Made by a program: the position numbers and the translations under genes. The notes beneath the pieces were generated by a model, which saw only the letters and a list, made by a program, of their open reading frames with translations, ran no database searches and was not told the DNA's origin. A stretch of DNA of 34,740 nucleotides from Ophiostoma sp. CBS 140.51 (taxonomy: Eukaryota > Ascomycota > Sordariomycetes > Ophiostomatales > Ophiostomataceae), in assembly GCA_029298735.1 (NCBI GenBank), contig JANSLP010000335.1:1-34740 (forward strand), read 5' to 3'. This document shows, in pieces, positions 1 through 12,092 of this stretch; positions within the stretch are counted from its first letter, which is position 1, and each line of letters begins with the position of its first letter.

Positions 1-244
1 TTCAAACGTATTTGACGCTTTTTCCATGATGTTGGTGATATTCTTGGCAAATGGGTGGGCGGAATGGGGGGGTGAGCGGAAAGTAGGGTGGGTCACTTAC
101 TCAGCACCTTACTGGGGTGGCATCCAGACGCGCTTTTTGCCAGCGGAGGCGGCCGAACCGATCTTTGGCGGCGAGAAACAGGACGATCCTTTTCTTGTCT
201 CTCTTTTCCGTAGCTCTGTTTTCGTAGCTATTTTCGCAGCTATT

Positions 245-282
245 ATTTTGGGTATATTTTGGGTATTTGGGTATTTTGGGCT
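245..282. repeat. imperfect tandem repeat of TATTTTGGG-like units
   Basis: Four or so consecutive copies of a T-rich unit ending in GGG (ATTTTGGGT, ATATTTTGGGT, ATTTGGGT, ATTTTGGGC). The spacing varies from 8 to 11 bases, so this is a degenerate minisatellite. No coding role is apparent. Confidence 0.6.
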
Positions 283-595
283 AGTCTTTTGGTGTGCCTT
301 AATTCAGACCTAAAAAAGGAGCATTGACGCGCTAGTCTCGTATCCCTGTTTTTGGTACTTTTTTGGTTCCGTCCCAGGCACAGGAACAGGAGAGCTGCAG
401 GAAAACGGGCGGCGTTACGAGAAACGAGGATAGGGACACAGAAAACACGGCACGGCCGCTGGAAGTAGGAATACAGCCTCATGCAGCAACAACCATGCTG
501 TTGTGAGGATACGAGCCTGGGCATAGGTGGCCGTGATAGTGGTCATGGAGGAAGTCGTTTAGTGGGTATTTAATAGTACGTATTTATGGGTGGCC

Positions 596-638
596 TTACA
601 GGGAGCTTACAGGGAGCTTGCAGGGAGTGGCAGGGAGC
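596..638. repeat. 11-bp tandem repeat, about four copies
   Basis: The unit TTACAGGGAGC occurs at 596-606 and 607-617, then as the variant TTGCAGGGAGT at 618-628, followed by a 10-base partial copy at 629-638. The first two copies are identical. The repeat lies in non-coding sequence. Confidence 0.85.
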
Positions 639-1107
639 TTTCCGGGGCACAATTAAACGTCGATAAATTCGATAAATTGTGATCAATTCGAAATCCGTTC
701 CATCGCCCGCTAGCTTACTGCATCTCCGCATTGCCGAAGACGACCAGCCAGATCGCATCTTGTGACGGGAATTAATGAAGCGCGAGATGATGGTGAGTGA
801 GGGCCGCGTGGGTTTGTTTGGTTCTTGTATCTCATTACACTTGCTTTCTTTTGGCGTGCTATGGTATCCTGGCTTTACTCGTTTTTGCTGTCTATTTACA
901 TCGCGTGTTTCGTCTTGTTGATATTCGGTGTCCGATGGAGCCTCAAATATACGGGATGCTCTGAGGAATCAACAATTCAAGCCCCGTGTTGGACGCGCCG
1001 GCGCGTCTCCTTTGGATGCCATCATGGCCCGAGCAAGACAAAACACGGCCGTTGATATGCCACGACGGCACGCAGCGGACTCAGTTCGTGACGCGGCGGT
1101 ATGATGC

Positions 1108-1186
1108 TGTTTTGCTTTCCCTTTCTTTTCTTTCCCTCCCTTTCCCTCCCTTTTCCTTCCTTTCCTTCCTTTCCTTCCTTCAGCCC
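1108..1186. repeat. long polypyrimidine tract with CCTTT/CCCTCC periodicity
   Basis: Almost uninterrupted C/T on the + strand, in units such as CTTTCCCTCC and CCTTTCCTT. The regular 5-base CCTTT phase between about 1150 and 1183 indicates slippage growth. Such homopurine-homopyrimidine stretches can form triplexes; I see no gene start directly downstream of it. Confidence 0.75.
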
Positions 1187-2521
1187 CTGCTGGCCCTGCC
1201 CTCATTTTGCTTCTATCGGCTGGCTTCCTCCTTGCGTGGCAATCTCAAATCCTTCAGGCAGGACCAGGTTCTCCCCCCCCGCGAGCTGCATTTGCTTTCC
1301 TGTCAGTTCCACTGCATGGGAAGGGGGAATTTGGCACAACGCAAGGGAGGACGGTTTGCCGTTAGAAAGGGAGGCCCGAGTTAAGCGTTGCTTTTGCGGT
1401 GTGCAGGACGTTGAACTCCAGAGAACTCCACGAAGAAACTTCAGAAATACTCCAGCCAAGACCCGTCAGACCACGATAGCTGTTCTGGAAACTGCCAGCG
1501 CATCAAAAAAGGTCAACATTGTCAGAGGCTGAGGGGCGGTCGGCTGAATAGCCTCTGACGCGGGCATGCGGTGCTGACCTGTGGCTGCATCTGCGTCTGC
1601 AACTGATGCTGCATCTCAACTGCCTCTTCCTTTTGTGTTTTCTTCTTCCTTCACCCACGTTACAAGTACACCGAATCCTCCAGTCGTTCGCCGTTGGTCT
1701 CGGGTTTTGCGACTGGTGGCGCCGCTCTGGCCCGGTAATTTACGTCTTTTCTGATGGCGCTCCTGCGGCTCCCCTCAGCCCCCTATTTTGCCAATTCTCG
1801 CGGCCATCGATTGGCTGCAGAGTGTTTTGGTCAACATTAGACATGAACCCTGGACAATGGGACTTTATGGAAAACGGCTCTTGGGGCACTGTTTTGTGGT
1901 GCTCCATCCACCGTACGCCACCCGAGAGTGGCTCCCCCATTCTCCAGACAAAAAAGTACCCTGCTGACTTCATATTCTTCAGATTTTGGAGCCTTTGCGA
2001 ACCTTTTCACTTTCCTTCACTGACGCTCTGACCCTTGCCTTTGATCGCACAGTAATTGACGGTCGCACTCCGTCATAAACTTTTCGAAAATAGGGGGTGT
2101 GGGGACTTGCCATCGAACCGGAGGAGTTGCCATCTTTTTGCTCTTGTTTTGTCCTGTTCTTCTCCTTGGCTTTTCTCCCCCGGCAGCACGGTTTCGATTT
2201 CTGTGCCTGTCGATCGGTCGGTGGTGGTCTGGTCTCCTGTGTGTCTTGTCCTTGGGTTGTGATCATCGCCAACCCTAAAAACCCAAATCTGCTAAAAGTA
2301 CGCCGACACGCCGAACTTGACTCGACTTTCTCGATCCTATCTTGACCATGATGCATAAGAAAACAGTGCCTGTATACACCAACAGAAATTGTGTGCACCA
2401 GCGCCCCTGAAAGAAAAGTGGGAAGGACAGAGAGTGCAGCAGATGGCGAGACACAAAAAAGAAATATAGATGAAGGGGACTCCATACTTTCGAGAACGAA
2501 AAGGCACTGACAGAAATGAAA

Positions 2522-2551
2522 GACCCAAAGAACACAGACCCAAAGAACACA
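2522..2551. repeat. perfect 15-bp direct repeat, two tandem copies
   Basis: GACCCAAAGAACACA is present at 2522-2536 and again, identically, at 2537-2551, followed by another GAC. Non-coding. Confidence 0.9.
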
Positions 2552-5500
2552 GACAATGAGAAAATTTTGTGCAGGGGTTCCAAGCGTGTGCAGCTTTCAC
2601 AGCGAGCGCCGTCCACAGAAAGGAAGCACCAGAAAGTTGAAACCCCTGAAGCTTGGCTTCTTTGGGGGACCTGCGTGCATGTCGTCTCGTCGTTTTTGCC
2701 AGGCTTTGCCTCTTTTTGCACTCGCCTCCTTTTTCTCTTTTTCTTTTGCGCTGTCAGTTTTGCAGGTGCTATTTTCCCCGTCGTTTGATCCACAATGTCG
2801 GTCATCGAACACAAAGCGTCGCTCCCCTTTTGGTTAGGTTTTTGGCCTGGCTTGTCTCCGTATATTTTCTCGAATTTTCCTGAGCCTTTCCTTCCTGTCA
2901 ACACTCAACCGCCGACAAAAGTATTTGCATCTTTGTTCAACACCGACCCCCCTATTTCTGCTGTGCGCCGGCGTCCAAATAGGCGCACGCAAAAGCAAGG
3001 AGAGGCCTGTCTGTTTCTGTTGGTTTCTCTCCGCCTCCGTGAACTCCCTGCTTGTGCGCTGTGGTCACCGGTGGCAGCCAACACTGCTGATCTCGAGACA
3101 CTTTGGGAGAGCCAGGAACAGGAAACAGTGAGCAGTGAGCGTGAGTGACGCTCCTCCACTGGGCCCTGTCGACGGTTGTCCCGATAAGATTCGTAAATTT
3201 TGTAAAAGCCTACAAAATGTCACTGCATCGAATGGTCTGGACAAGACGAAAAAACAAGGACTTTTCGGACAAAATTCCACTAGCACGATGCCGAGACGCA
3301 GCGATCAAGTCTGGCAGTCAAGGAAGACTACTCAGTTGTGGGAGTTGTGCACCAAAACCCACCACTACTGCGACTGAACCAGCTGCGCCAGACTCGAGCC
3401 AGAACTGCACTTCTTTCTCGTGTTTGCCATCCGGCCCATCCAGACAATCCACCGCTGCCCGCGAACCAACCCCGCCGTACCTAAAAATAAGCATAGTGCG
3501 GCGAATCACAAAGTAGGTTCAACAGTGGTCTTTTTGCACTACTGGATGCTGGACTTTTTCAACAACAATTGTGAGAAAGCAAGCTGAGAGTTGGAGAGAC
3601 GTTTATCTTGTGATGCCATCGGTTCTTTCTAGAAGGGTTGTGACAATCTGTTGACCAGCCAGCCGCTCCAAACACCATAAGTCTCTAGCCTTCCCGTCTC
3701 ATCAACATCGAAAAGGGACTCGTAAACAACCACTTTATTGCGCATCGGCCTGTCTCACAAGAGCGGCCCATCACCCGCCGTTTCCTCGACACCTCGTATC
3801 TTTTGTTACCATACGGTCCATGCCACTATGTAACGTACTCTGTTCCCGGCTTTTTGCTTCTTTTTGCCTGGGCTATGCCTGGCTTTTGTAGCCAAAGAAA
3901 CTCAAGAAAACAACCATAAACTGGTTTTTGTCCTGCCCGAACCAAGCCCGGCCGCATCTCCACTGGCACAGCAGGCAAAGACACATGAAAACAACAGAAA
4001 AACAGGCACTGGTCCACCATTTGCAGGATGCCTGCATGCACACCTGCATTCGCATGTGGCCGCATAGTGCTCTCGTGTTTGGTTATCTGCAGACTTGTAT
4101 GGCCTTGTTTGGAGTTCTCACTTGGATGGCCACTTGTTTGGCCACTTGTATGGAATGATCCACGCCCGTCCATAGTCACAGCCTCCCCGTCCTCTCGTAA
4201 TCACCTCGACACGATATGCTCACACACACCCAAAACCGAAACCTCGTGATGGTGGGGCCCTGGCGTGCTTTTTTCCCAGAAACGCCCCAAGGCCACAGCC
4301 TGGCGTCTTCTCGTATTTGGAGGCCGAGGAGGGGATGTGTGCCGGGCCTCCCACACCCACTTGGGTCGCTCTCCCTGTAACGAAGTGCAGCAAAGCGCCG
4401 TTGGGTCGCCAATGGAGGTGGTTCGGTGCGTCATTCGCCCACTTCTTTTCTCTCTGAGCATTCTGGCCTTCTGGCTTTCTCACTGACGAAACTCTGGGCT
4501 ATGAAAATATCTGCGCTGTGGCCAGAGCGAAGAAACACATTCTGTTACATCGCGCGATCGTGTTGTCCGTCTGCGCTTTTTCGGCTTTGGCTGACGGGCA
4601 GTGGATGTGGTTGGTGTTGTTTATTTTTATCTCCTGCATTTTCTCGAGTAAAAACAGCACACAAAATTCCCCTTTCGTTATCAACCGCTGTGAGACGCGA
4701 CAAATGCTACACAAATTCATGCCCGTGGCGCTGCACAACAAGCCCTTTGTGTGACTTTTGCAGCGGACATTGCGCCAAAATGCGGTGGGCCGGTGTGCTG
4801 GTTTTCTGCAGATATTTTACAGTAGGTGCAGGTTTGCAGCGTGGCCAGGCCCCCTAAAATACAGCGTGTGCATCCCATGTCTTCCACGCTGCCCACGTCC
4901 ATGTTGTCCACTTTACAAGAAAACAAGCCCTGGGCCTCATTAAAACCATAAACATGAGCTGAAAATTAAAATAAAGAATTGCATGCATATTTTTTGGGCG
5001 CCCCTTTTTATCAGGCGCTAGCCTATTGGGGACAGCTGGGTGGGCTGGCCCGGCAGGAATGGCCAGATGAAAGGAAAAAGGAGGCGACAAAAACACAAAA
5101 ATTAAAAATAAACGGGACCCAAGCGCTACCCCTCACACCCCTGAAGAGCACCAGATGCTTATCACGCTAGTCCTGTTATAGACTAGATCCATCGCGGTTT
5201 GCCTGGCAAACTGGAACGCTCCTTGTTTTTCTGGAGTTTTTGGTAAACAACCTGACAAGCAAGAAAACCAGCAAAACAGACACAAAATAGCACAAAAACA
5301 CCACAGGCATGTGCTAGCCGGCCTGGACGCGCTGCAACGCACGCCTGCACGACGTATTACCCAGAACGCATTGCTGGCACGGTTTTGCAGTGTCCACAAC
5401 GCGCTCCTGCCTCCACTGTGAGAAATATTCTTGTTTTGTTTGGCTCGTTTTTGGTTCTGGTGAAAGTTCCCTCTCGCTCTCGTCCGTCGCTCCTGCCCCG

Positions 5501-5899
5501 GAAAATTTGCTGCCTCGATCGCTTTTTCCCTTTCCCTCGCCCGCTGCCAGTCGTGCCTTCCCTGTTGGTATCAACCTTGTCTACATTCGTTCACGTTCGA
5601 GAAAGAGCCACCGGCGATTCCACACCTTGCTCAACTGATGCCTGTCCTTTGCCCTAATGTTTCCATTGAGGCGCCACTCTATACTCGTATCAAAAGCACA
5701 CACTTGGGCACTGGATCAGTGTTGTTTTGGCTTTCTGTGGCATGCCCATTGGCAACACCATCAAGCCTATCTCGTACCGTAAAACCCCCAGTAAATCCTG
5801 TCCTGGAGACTCCTGTAGGATCTCTCACGCTGCTGCAGCCTGTTCTCACACACTACTGCCTCAGCTCTTGCCCTAGCTCATAGAGGTATCTCCTGCTCT

Positions 5900-6523
5900 C
5901 CTTACTGGACCTCGCCCCTGAGTCGTGCCTTCCCCATATCCACAACCCATCACGGAACTGCGGCGGGTGGCTCTTTCTCCCTTGCAGCCCGTTTGCCCTT
6001 TCAGTCTCGCAGTACCATCGCCGTTTTCACTTTTGCTTCTTCTTTTCCTCTTCCTCCTCCTCCTCTTCTCTCATCCCCCATTGTTACCTCGTTTGCCAAC
6101 CGCCGTCACTCGTTGTTGCGGTTGCTTTCGTCCAGTCGTTTTGACTCTTTTTTATTTTTCTTTTCTTTTTGGAGATTCACTTTTGGACTCTTTTTTTGTT
6201 TTACGCCCCTTCTTCTTCCTCTCGCTAATAACTGTACTTTTTTTTTTTGTTCTTTTTGGTATCTCCCGATTTATTCGATCTCGCTGCATCCTCTCTCCTC
6301 ACCTCACGACGCGTTCCACAGAGCCTTGACCTGGTCCCCTTTACCAGTGTTGCTCTTCTTACTCTCGCTCTCCGACACCGAACTCTTCCCTCATCCTTCG
6401 CTTTTCGAATATCTTCCCTCGGGCCAGAACTATCACCACTTTCTCTCTCACGGCCTGGACTGCCACCCCAAGTGTCCTTCCCCATAACCGGCCGCGAGCA
6501 CCGCCGCTCGATAACTGCCCGTC
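5900..6523 (+). promoter_or_regulatory. CT-rich promoter and 5' leader of the chitin synthase gene
   Basis: The last 600 bases before the chitin synthase start are strongly pyrimidine-rich on the coding strand, with long runs of C/T and T (for example about 6030-6075 and 6140-6260), typical of core promoters and leaders of well expressed filamentous-fungal genes. No clear TATA box stands out. The exact transcription start cannot be read from sequence alone. Confidence 0.5.
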
Positions 6524-9500
6524 ATGGCGAACCGCATGTCCATGTACTCGCTGGCCTCCGAAGGCCCGCGCGGCGCCGCCCAGCAGTCGTCCCAAGTCTC
6601 GACGACCACCCTCCTCAACGCCATCCACAACATCTACCTCTCTTCTTCGCCGTATCATCTCGATGCCGGTACCAGCCTCGTCGTCAACACATGGCTGACT
6701 GCCAACCAGCCCGGTGCCGAGGGCCAGCCCGGCGGCACTGTCGATGCTGCCCTCGCCATGCGTGCGTGGGAACACGCTCGTCGCCGTGCTGAGGACGGCT
6801 GCATCATCCTGGGCTCGCTTCACTCGTCTGCACCGTCGGTGCTGCACCCCTTCCTCGCCTCGCTGCCGCTGGACATCCCCTCGTCACTCTTCAAGTCCCT
6901 CGAGGCCATCCAGCCCTTCCTCCGTTGCGTCACTCCCTACAACCCGTCGACACCGCTGCAGACAGCCCTCGGCGTCACGCTTACTCTAAACCTGGCCGGT
7001 AACCTGACGGCTGGCTCGATTGCTCTTTCACAGGGTGGTATCGACACTCTGCGGGGCCTGCTCAAGGTCCCCTCTGAGAAGGGCCACCGTGCTTTTGACG
7101 TCTTCTACTACCTCCTTACCTCTGCCTCCACCCCGGCTGAGCGTGAGTTCCTTGGCCTCAAGTCCGCCGCCGACTACAGCCTCCTTTCTCGCTCCGGCAC
7201 CTACGACCCTCCCTCCTACCTCCCCACTGCCGACGACGCCGCGGCTGCGGATGACTTCCGCGCCGCTCTCAAGGAGATTGGCATCAAGGGTTCTGCCCAC
7301 CGCAACCTGATCTCCATTCTCGCTGGTCTGCTGAAGCTTGGCAACACCCTCGACTACGATGTTGACGAGGAGGTTCTGGAGGAAGTCTGCGACGACGTCA
7401 GTGGCCTTCTTGGCGTTGAGCCTGAGGTTCTAGCTCGTGGCTGCTCTACTGAGGACCGCAGCATCTTCATCGGTGGCCTGTACGAGGCCCTGGTGGACTG
7501 GGTTATCTCCAAGGCCAACGCTGCCATTGCTGCCCAGATGACTCGCATCCGTGACGGTGACGAGTCTGTTGCGGGCGGCCATGGTGCCCGCACCCCGACT
7601 TCCGACGAGGACAACGGTGACACTGTTTGCCTTACTGTCCTCGAGATCCCCGACCCGGTTCTCGGCAAGGCTCTGTCGCTTCGCGGCATCTTTGACGACA
7701 CTCTGGGTATCAACTCGGAGACGAAGCAGGATGGCGTCGATGTCGCTACGGCTGGCACTTCTGTCCTGCGCGAGATGGAGAACGCTGTCAACGACGTTGC
7801 TCCCGATCTGGGCATCATGACTGGCCCTGCTGGCCGTGAGCGCACGCACATCCTTGAGAAGCGTGAGGAACTCCTCGAGAAGATTGTCCTGTCTGCCGAC
7901 TCGGACGGTTTCCTCAAGAGCCTTCTGATGCCCGAGGAGGGCCAGGGTGTTAACCTGGGCCGTGCTGGCCGTCTCGACCTGGCCACCATTCTCGGCAGCA
8001 GCCGTGTCTGGTACCACCTCTCGGTCCACCCCACGGACGAGTCCCCCGCCAGCCTGGCTGCCCTCCCCTCGGTCAACTCGGCCTGGTCTGCCGGCACCGT
8101 CTCGCGTCAGCTGCGCGCGTGGCGTCTGCCCGAGTGGGCCAACCGCCGGAACAAGCATCTCGACTTCACGGCCGATTTCGACCACGATGAGTTCACCCAG
8201 CGGTACGCCTCTCTTGGCTGCCGCGACGGTCGTGACGGCATCGAGAGCTGGGTGCTCGAGCGTGGCTGGAGCAACGGCGAGGTCGTTGTCGGCACTGAGC
8301 GCATTTGGATGCGCGAGAATGCCTGGTGGGAGGCCGAGAGCATGCTCGACCTCAAGCCCGAGAGCGGTATGGGCATGCCCGGCATGGCTCCTGGCCTGAC
8401 CCCCATGAACCTGCCTCAGGGCATGGAGTCGGGCTACTCTGCCAACGGCAGCGGCTTCTTCCAGCAGCCCATGATGGGCGATGGTGGCTCCAATGGTAGC
8501 CAGGACCAGCTCCTGATCCACCAGCACCAGCGCAACGCCAGCCAGGGCGCTCTTTCCGTCGGCCCCTCGCCTCTGGGCCCTGCCAGCGTTGCTGGTATGG
8601 GTGCTATGGGCGGCATGGGTATGGGCGCCGGCATGGCCCCCTCCATCATGGGTGCCAGCGCCATGGGCGGCACTCACGATGCTGCCGCCCGTGAGCGTGC
8701 CATGAAGGGTGACTACGGTCTTGGTCTGAAGGGTGACGACATGCGTGGTCAGCTCTTCTACAACAACGAGGGCGAGTTCATTGGTCTCGACCCCGAGCTG
8801 GCCAACGGCAAGACTATCACCTCGCAGCCTATCACGACTAGCCGTCGCGTGTGGGTCGCTTTCGTCTGGGCCATGACTTTCTGGATTCCCTCGCCTTTGC
8901 TACGCTACGTCGGTCGCATGAAGCGTCCCGATGTCCGCATGGCATGGCGTGAAAAGCTTGTTCTTTGTATGCTGATTTTCCTGCTCAACGGTATTCTTGT
9001 CTTCTGGATTGTCGAGTTCGGTCGTCTTCTGTGCCCCAACTACGACAAAGCCTGGACGACTACCGAGCTCAGCACCCACCAGGGTTCCAACGACTTCTGG
9101 GTTGCCATCCACGGCAAGGTCTACGATATCTCCAAGTTCTGGAAGATCCAGCACAGTGACATTGTGGGCCGTGATGTTTCGTCGACGAACATGCAGCCCC
9201 TGGCTGGTCTGGTTCTCGACCCGTACTTTGCTCCTCCTCTGGTTCTCTCCTGCCCTGGCCTTGTCACCGACAAGACGCTTGCTCTCTCGTTCAACACCAC
9301 CCTCAACGACCCTGACGCGCAGCACACCTCTGGCCAACTGCAGACTGTTTCCTCGAGCAACCTGCACAACGCCGACTGGTACACTTCGACGTTTGAGCCC
9401 AAGATCAAGGCATTCTACCACGGTGACCTGGTCTGGAACAAGAAGGACATTACGACCCAGGGCGAGGACAACAACTACGAGTGGGTGATTTATGATGGCA

Positions 9501-12092
9501 GTGTGTACGATCTGAGCAACTACTTCTACACTCTGTCGCTCATGAACAACCTCGCCCAGTACAAGTTCCTTAACAGCGATCTGACTGATGCCGTCAAGAA
9601 TGCCCCTGGTACCGATATCACTGAGACCTGGAACAACCTGATTGCCTCGGCCGCCAACAACAACACCGCCAAGGCCAGCATCGCCAACAGCATGAACTGC
9701 ATCAAGAACAACTTCTACGTTGGTCTTCCTGACTTCCGCAAGTCGGCTCGCTGCCAGGTCGACGGTTATGTTCTTCTGTCCTTTACCATTATCATTTGCG
9801 CCATCATCCTCATCAAGTTCTTGTCTGCCCTGCAGTTCGGTTCCAAGCGCCGCCCTGCTCCTCAGGACAAGTTTGTCATCTGCCAGGTCCCTGCCTACAC
9901 GGAAGGTGAAGACTCGCTCCGCAAGGCGCTTGACTCGCTCACGGCCCTGCAGTACGATAACAAGCGCAAGCTCATCTGCGTCATTTGCGATGGTGTCATC
10001 GTCGGTGAGGGCAACGACCGCCCTACGCCCAAGATTGTTCTTGATATTCTTGGTGTTGATCCCAAGGTTGACCCCCCTGCCCTGCCTTTCAAGTCTGTCG
10101 GTACCGGCAGCGAGCAGCTCAACTACGGCAAGGTTTACTCTGGTCTGTACGAATACGAAGGCAACGTCGTTCCCTATATTGTGATCGTCAAGGTCGGCAA
10201 GGAGTCTGAGCAGAGCAAGACGAAGCCCGGTAACCGTGGCAAGCGTGACTCCCAGATTATGGTCATGAGCTTCCTGAACCGCGTCCACCACCGCTCCCCC
10301 ATGAACCCGCTCGAGCTGGAAATGTTCCACCAGATCAACAACGTTATCGGTGTCGATCCGGAGCTGTACGAATACCTGCTGATGGTCGACGCCGACACGT
10401 GCGTCCGTGAAGATTCGCTGAACCGTCTTGTGGCTGCCTGTGCCAACGATGCCAAGATTGCCGGTATCTGTGGTGAGACCAGTTTGCAGAACGAGGAACG
10501 CTCATGGTGGACGATGATCCAGGTGTATGAGTACTTTATCTCGCATCACATGGCCAAGGCTTTCGAGTCCCTCTTCGGTTCCGTCACCTGTTTGCCCGGT
10601 TGGTACGTATATCACTCCCTTCCCTTTTCTATTTATTTAGCCCTTATACTAACGACTGTCTAGTTTCTCCATGTACCGTCTTCGTACTGCCGACCGTGGC
10701 AAGCCGCTCATTATCTCGGATGCTGTCATCCGCGAGTACAGTGACTGCATTGTTGACACGCTCCACAAGAAGAATTTGCTGTCGCTGGGTGAGGATCGTT
10801 TCCTGACGACGCTCATGACCAAGCACTTCCCATACATGTCGTACAAGTTCATTGCCGATGCCTACTGTCAGACTGCCGCGCCCGAGAAGTGGAGCGTTCT
10901 GCTCTCGCAGCGTCGTCGGTGGATTAACTCGACCATCCACAACCTGGTGGAGCTCATGTGGCTCAAGGAGATGTGCGGTTTCTGTTTCTTCGGCATGCGG
11001 TTCGTCGTGTTCATCGACCTGTTCGGTACCATTATCCTCCCGTCGACGTGCGCGTATCTGGCGTACCTGATCTACTCCGTGTCGACGAACAAGGGTGCCT
11101 TCCCGCTGTTCTCCATTGTCATTCTGTCTGCGGTGTACGGTCTCCAGGCGATTATCTTCATCCTGAAGCGCCAGTGGCAGCATGTCGGCTGGATGATCAT
11201 CTACATCCTGGCCTTCCCCATCTACTCGCTCATCCTGCCCGTCTACTCTTTCTGGAACCAGGACAACTTCTCGTGGGGTAACACCCGTGTAGTAATTGGT
11301 GAGACGGGTAAGCGCCAGATTGTGGCGGCGGACGACGAGGGCTTCGACCCCCGCTCGATCCCTCTGCAGCGCTGGGACGACTACGCGACCATCAACAACC
11401 TACCTGGTCGTCGCGGCGGTGGTGCTGCCAACGAGAAGGGCATGAACGTCCATGAGGGCATGTACGATGACGGCTACGAGATGGACGACATGAAGTCCAT
11501 GTACTCGTCGGTTCGTCAGCCGTCGGTCCTGGCTGGTCTCGGCGCCCGCGGCAACTCATTCATGCCTCCGCAGTCGCAGACGTCCCCCGGTCTCTACGGC
11601 CGCAGCTCGACGGTGCCCAACATGATGGGTGGCGCCTACTCGGACCACCCGCTGCAGCACCGCCAGTCGATGATGAGCATGGGCACGGGCATCCAGCGCA
11701 TGAACAGCCCGTACCAGGATGCACCGCTTGGCAACAGCCGCACGATGAGCAACCTGCGGGCCGCGTCCAACACCTCGCCAGCTCTGGGCGGCGGTGGTCT
11801 GCGGGCGTCGACGTCGCAGCTTGGCTTCGGCGGTGGCGCTCGCCAGCCGCTGGGTGCTTCGGAGGCGGCGCACCAGTCGGTCATGTCGTTTGACTTCCAG
11901 CGGGGCAACGTGGGCCCTGATGACGGCATGATTGTTGAGGCGATTCAGGCGGTGCTCCGCGAGGTGGATCTTGACACAGTGACGAAGAAGCAGGTGCGGG
12001 CTCTGGTGGAGCAGCGCCTGCAGACGGAGCTGACGGGCGAGCGCCGCACATTCATGGACCGCCAGATCGACAACGAGCTGGCCAACATGTAA
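6524..12092 (+). CDS. csmB: chitin synthase, class VII (class VI in Aspergillus naming), with myosin-motor-like N terminus
   Basis: Membrane glycosyltransferase that polymerises N-acetylglucosamine from UDP-GlcNAc into cell-wall chitin. Exons 6524-10602 and 10664-12092 join to give 1835 residues; the 61-nt intron (GTACGT donor, ACTAAC branch site, TAG acceptor) restores CLPGCFSMYR. Domain order: a degenerate myosin-motor-like region (about 1-600) without a recognisable P-loop GESGAGKT; a Met/Gly-rich linker (about 617-720); two membrane segments (about 776-797, 811-836); two cytochrome-b5-like segments around VYDIS and VYDLS (about 850-1000); a membrane segment (about 1080-1104); then the catalytic domain with ICDG, VDADTC (DAD at 1289-1291), CLPGC (1356-1360), EDR (about 1403) and QRRRW (1442-1446). 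A membrane cluster follows, and a DEK_C-type domain (about 1778-1835) closes the protein. The missing ATP-binding motif and shorter motor separate it from class V. ATG context (GTCATGG) is good. Class assignment rests on motifs, not on a tree. Confidence 0.93.
10603..10663 (+). other. spliceosomal intron in the chitin synthase gene
   Basis: 61 nt with donor GTACGT, branch site ACTAAC at 10648-10653 and acceptor TAG. Removing it joins CCC GGT TG to T TTC TCC, restoring the conserved Pro-Gly-Cys-Phe-Ser. Reading through instead gives a stop within the intron. Confidence 0.95.

Larger units (their letters stand above)
1..6523. other. long gene-free region upstream of the chitin synthase
   Basis: About 6.5 kb in which I see no credible gene. 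Open frames here are short, overlap each other on both strands, have low-complexity Ser/Phe/Leu/Pro translations, and show none of the G/C third-position bias of the real genes in this window. The stretch holds short tandem repeats (near 245-282, 596-638, 2522-2551), a long pyrimidine tract (about 1108-1186), two copies of the 10-mer GTAAACAACC and, from about 5900 onward, a CT-rich zone that looks like promoter and 5' leader of the gene starting at 6524. I found no tRNA B-box or other RNA gene. In several filamentous ascomycetes a class V chitin synthase lies head-to-head with this class VII gene, so the stretch may be a shared regulatory region; the partner would be off the left edge. Confidence 0.6.

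Noticed and set aside
1979..2904. Overlapping minus-strand frames of 168 and 209 codons in the left region
   Set aside because: Low-complexity Lys/Arg or Phe/Ser translations, no intron signals giving a longer product, and no family match.
7430..8677. Minus-strand open frame of 415 codons
   Set aside because: It lies antisense to the chitin synthase. Strong G/C bias at third positions removes stops from the opposite strand; the translation has no family resemblance.
8900..10330. Minus-strand open frame of 476 codons
   Set aside because: Shadow of the chitin synthase catalytic region for the same reason; Val/Asp-rich with no known motif.
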